Assembly: GCA_040775095.1 (NCBI GenBank)
Contig: JAXGTD010000168.1
Coordinates: 1-7,640 of the forward strand
Reading direction: 5' to 3'
DNA: 7,640 nucleotides
Source of the DNA: JAXGTD01 sp040775095
GTDB taxonomy: Bacteria > Pseudomonadota > Gammaproteobacteria > Chromatiales > Chromatiaceae
Shown: piece by piece, positions 6,366 to 7,640 of the stretch
Numbering within the stretch: the first letter of the stretch is position 1
Layout of the letters: every line of letters begins with the position of its first letter
Position numbers and translations under genes: made by a program
Notes under the pieces: model-generated
The model's database searches: none
Seen by the model: only the letters and a program-made list of their open reading frames with translations
Told to the model about the DNA's origin: nothing

Positions 6366-6398
6366 CTTGAGGCGACGCCGATCGGCTGCCCTGCTGGC

Positions 6399-6421
6399 AT
6401 TGGATTCGCTCCATGTCCAAT
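6399..6421. terminator. Small inverted repeat after argH, possible weak terminator
   Basis: ATTGGA at 6399-6404 and TCCAAT at 6416-6421 form a 6-bp stem, extendable by one G-U pair on the plus strand, about 34 bases past the argH stop. It lies in the 109-bp gap between convergent genes. No T-run follows on the plus strand, so only position supports a terminator role. Nothing else is evident in this gap. Confidence 0.25.
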
Positions 6422-6474
6422 CACATATGGGCGACGGAGTACGGCGGGCCAATCACCTGCGCGCCGGAAACGCC

Positions 6475-7050
6475 TCAGATCCGCGTTTGCTTGAACGCGT
6501 CATCCCGGTGCTGGCGAAGGATCTTGTCGAGCTCATTGCAGTAGAGCTTCACCTTGAGCCCCTGGTTCGGCAGCATCATCGTGAAGTAGTACCCCGTGAG
6601 CGTCTTCGTAAAGTACCGGCGAACAAACTCCTCGGTTGCCTTTCGTCTGAGTGCGAGATGGGCATCGTTTTTCAGGAACCTGGTGTTCGCGAGCTCTTTG
6701 GGTGCATACCCGCTGGGGATCAGGTACAGGTTCTTTTCAACGCCGGAGATCGCCGGGACATCGAGCACATCGACCAGCACGTCCCCGTAGCCCTTGTTCT
6801 CGTCCCAGCCCGCGGCATCCTTCCACGCGGGATCGATGCGAAAAATGCATTTTTGCATCTCACTTCGCCGGTGACGTTCCTCCGGCGGATGAAAGGGCTT
6901 GCGACACCAGATATGAAACTGTAAAGCCAGCGCGGCGACGAGTGTCGAACAGGTGGCAATGTTGGTGAGGCGTGGTTCCTGCCACACCGCAAAGGCGGCC
7001 ACGATAAGCGCCAGCGCACTGAACCCGAAAGCAATCCTGGGTTGCAGCAT
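6475..7050 (-). CDS. Unrecognised 191-residue protein with two membrane segments
   Basis: I do not recognise this family. Residues about 6-24 (IAFGFSALALIVAAFAVW) and 31-48 (IATCSTLVAALALQFHIW) are hydrophobic and separated by a short polar turn, which suggests a membrane hairpin with both ends on the same side. A basic stretch at 50-62 (CRKPFHPPEERHRR) should keep the remainder cytoplasmic. Residues 65-191 form a soluble domain rich in Lys, Asp, Tyr and Phe (KNLYLIPSGYAPKEL, RRYFTKTLTGYYFTMMLPN, KLYCNELDKIL). The ATG at 7050 follows an AGGGGA at 7066..7061. A later Met at 65 would lose both membrane segments and is less likely. The gene lies 36 bp downstream of the HD-GYP gene on the same strand, so the two are probably co-transcribed. 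Hand-counted G+C is 100 of 180 bases (6541-6720) against 121 of 180 in argH (5341-5520), a sign of possible transfer or weak selection. Confidence 0.72.
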   Translation of the reverse strand: MLQPRIAFGFSALALIVAAFAVWQEPRLTNIATCSTLVAALALQFHIWCRKPFHPPEERHRRSEMQKCIFRIDPAWKDAAGWDENKGYGDVLVDVLDVPAISGVEKNLYLIPSGYAPKELANTRFLKNDAHLALRRKATEEFVRRYFTKTLTGYYFTMMLPNQGLKVKLYCNELDKILRQHRDDAFKQTRI

Positions 7051-7086
7051 CGGTATCCCATCCCCTGTGGTGATGTCCCCAATAGC

Positions 7087-7640
7087 TCACTCGAAGGCAA
7101 AGTGCTTCTCTTCGACCAGGCGCGCGCAGGCATCCACCACCTCGGCCTCGAACCAGGTGCCGCGCTTGGCGCGGATCTCATCGAGCGCGACCTTCAGTCC
7201 CAGGGCCGGGCGGTAAGGCCGGTGGGAGCTGATCGCCTCCACCACGTCGGCCACCGCCATGATGCGCGCCTCCAGTACGATCTCATCCCCTTGCAGACCT
7301 TGCGGGTAACCGGAGCCATCGAGGCGCTCGTGGTGCTGCCGGACCATCTCCCCGATCGGCCAGGGAAAGGGGATGGCCTTGACGATATCGTAGCCCACGT
7401 CCGGGTGGGTCCTGATCAATCCGAGCTCCTGCTCGGTCAGGCGCCCGGGGCGGTTGAGGATCTCGGCCGGCACATAGATCTTGCCAATATCGTGAATCAA
7501 CGCCCCGAGGCGCACACCGTTAATCCGGGACTCTGACAGGCCCATCTCCGCGGCAATGGCGACCGAGAGCTCCGCCACCCGTTTCTGCTGCCCGGCCGTA
7601 TAGGGGTCGCGTTTCTCCACCGTCAGGCTGATGACCTGGA
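7087..7640 (-). CDS. HD-GYP domain protein, C-terminal part (cyclic-di-GMP phosphodiesterase family)
   Basis: The gene enters from the right edge and ends at 7087. HD-GYP domains hydrolyse cyclic-di-GMP at a two- or three-metal centre. Counting the Val codon at 7620 as residue 1, the domain has the HD pair H43-D44 in LIHDIGKI, K47, H72 in THPDVGYDIV, H96-H97, ERLDGSGYP with GYP at 104-106, and D125 in AVADVVEAISSHRPYRP. This is a near-complete signature. The first metal-ligand His, expected in the DPYTAGH-type motif 32 residues before the HD pair, is instead Gln (Q11, codon 7590..7588). The codon at 7620 is GTG inside a continuous frame (QVISLTVEKRDPYT), so it is internal and not the start. 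A sensor or receiver domain probably lies upstream, off the window. The 191-residue membrane protein follows after 36 bp. Confidence 0.93.
   Translation of the reverse strand, partial: QVISLTVEKRDPYTAGQQKRVAELSVAIAAEMGLSESRINGVRLGALIHDIGKIYVPAEILNRPGRLTEQELGLIRTHPDVGYDIVKAIPFPWPIGEMVRQHHERLDGSGYPQGLQGDEIVLEARIMAVADVVEAISSHRPYRPALGLKVALDEIRAKRGTWFEAEVVDACARLVEEKHFAFE

Noticed and set aside
6367..6924. Plus-strand 185-codon frame starting just after argH, opposite the 191-residue gene
   Set aside because: It begins with TTG, lacks a ribosome site and has no clear hydrophobic or domain pattern. The minus-strand reading has a Shine-Dalgarno match, two membrane segments and balanced composition.
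7618..7620. GTG at 7620 as the start of the HD-GYP gene
   Set aside because: The frame continues upstream to the window edge with a plausible helix, and HD-GYP domains usually follow an N-terminal sensor or receiver domain, so this Val is internal.

Overview
This window looks like chromosomal housekeeping DNA from a high-GC proteobacterium, most likely a gammaproteobacterium. The basis is the hemC-hemD-hemX operon transcribed divergently from argH, a layout I know from gammaproteobacteria such as pseudomonads and purple sulfur bacteria. Coding DNA is roughly two-thirds G+C (hand count: 121 of 180 bases in argH, 5341..5520). No genus can be assigned from the sequence alone. I saw no tRNA, rRNA, CRISPR array, insertion sequence or phage gene.

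Layout. Positions 1-124 (minus) hold the 5' end of a Rossmann-fold NAD(P)-dependent SDR/epimerase-like gene. Diverging from it, 279-1310 (plus) encodes a flavoprotein reductase with an N-terminal plant-type [2Fe-2S] ferredoxin domain, of the type usually annotated CDP-6-deoxy-delta-3,4-glucoseen reductase. A 190-bp convergent gap with two GC-rich hairpins follows. The minus-strand operon then runs right to left: hemC (3311-4237), hemD (2535-3314) and a hemX-like gene (1501-2535). Its junctions overlap by 4 nt (ATGA) and 1 nt (TAATG). HemC builds hydroxymethylbilane, HemD cyclises it to uroporphyrinogen III, and HemX is a membrane-anchored accessory protein without a known catalytic role.

Between hemC and the divergent argH (4959-6365, plus) lies an unusually long 721-bp region with no convincing gene. 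It contains a perfect TATAAT hexamer facing hemC, candidate promoter elements facing argH, two adjacent hairpins and a repeated 11-mer. Pseudomonads place the algZ/algR two-component genes at this position; nothing like them is visible here.

The right end carries two minus-strand genes. One is an unrecognised 191-residue protein with two membrane segments and lower GC (100 of 180 bases in 6541..6720). The other, 36 bp upstream of it, is the C-terminal part of an HD-GYP cyclic-di-GMP phosphodiesterase-type protein. That HD-GYP domain has Gln where the family's first metal-binding His is expected.

I did not find a clearly new biological system. The most checkable oddities are the HD-GYP ligand substitution, the low-GC membrane protein beside it, and the structured hemC/argH intergenic region.
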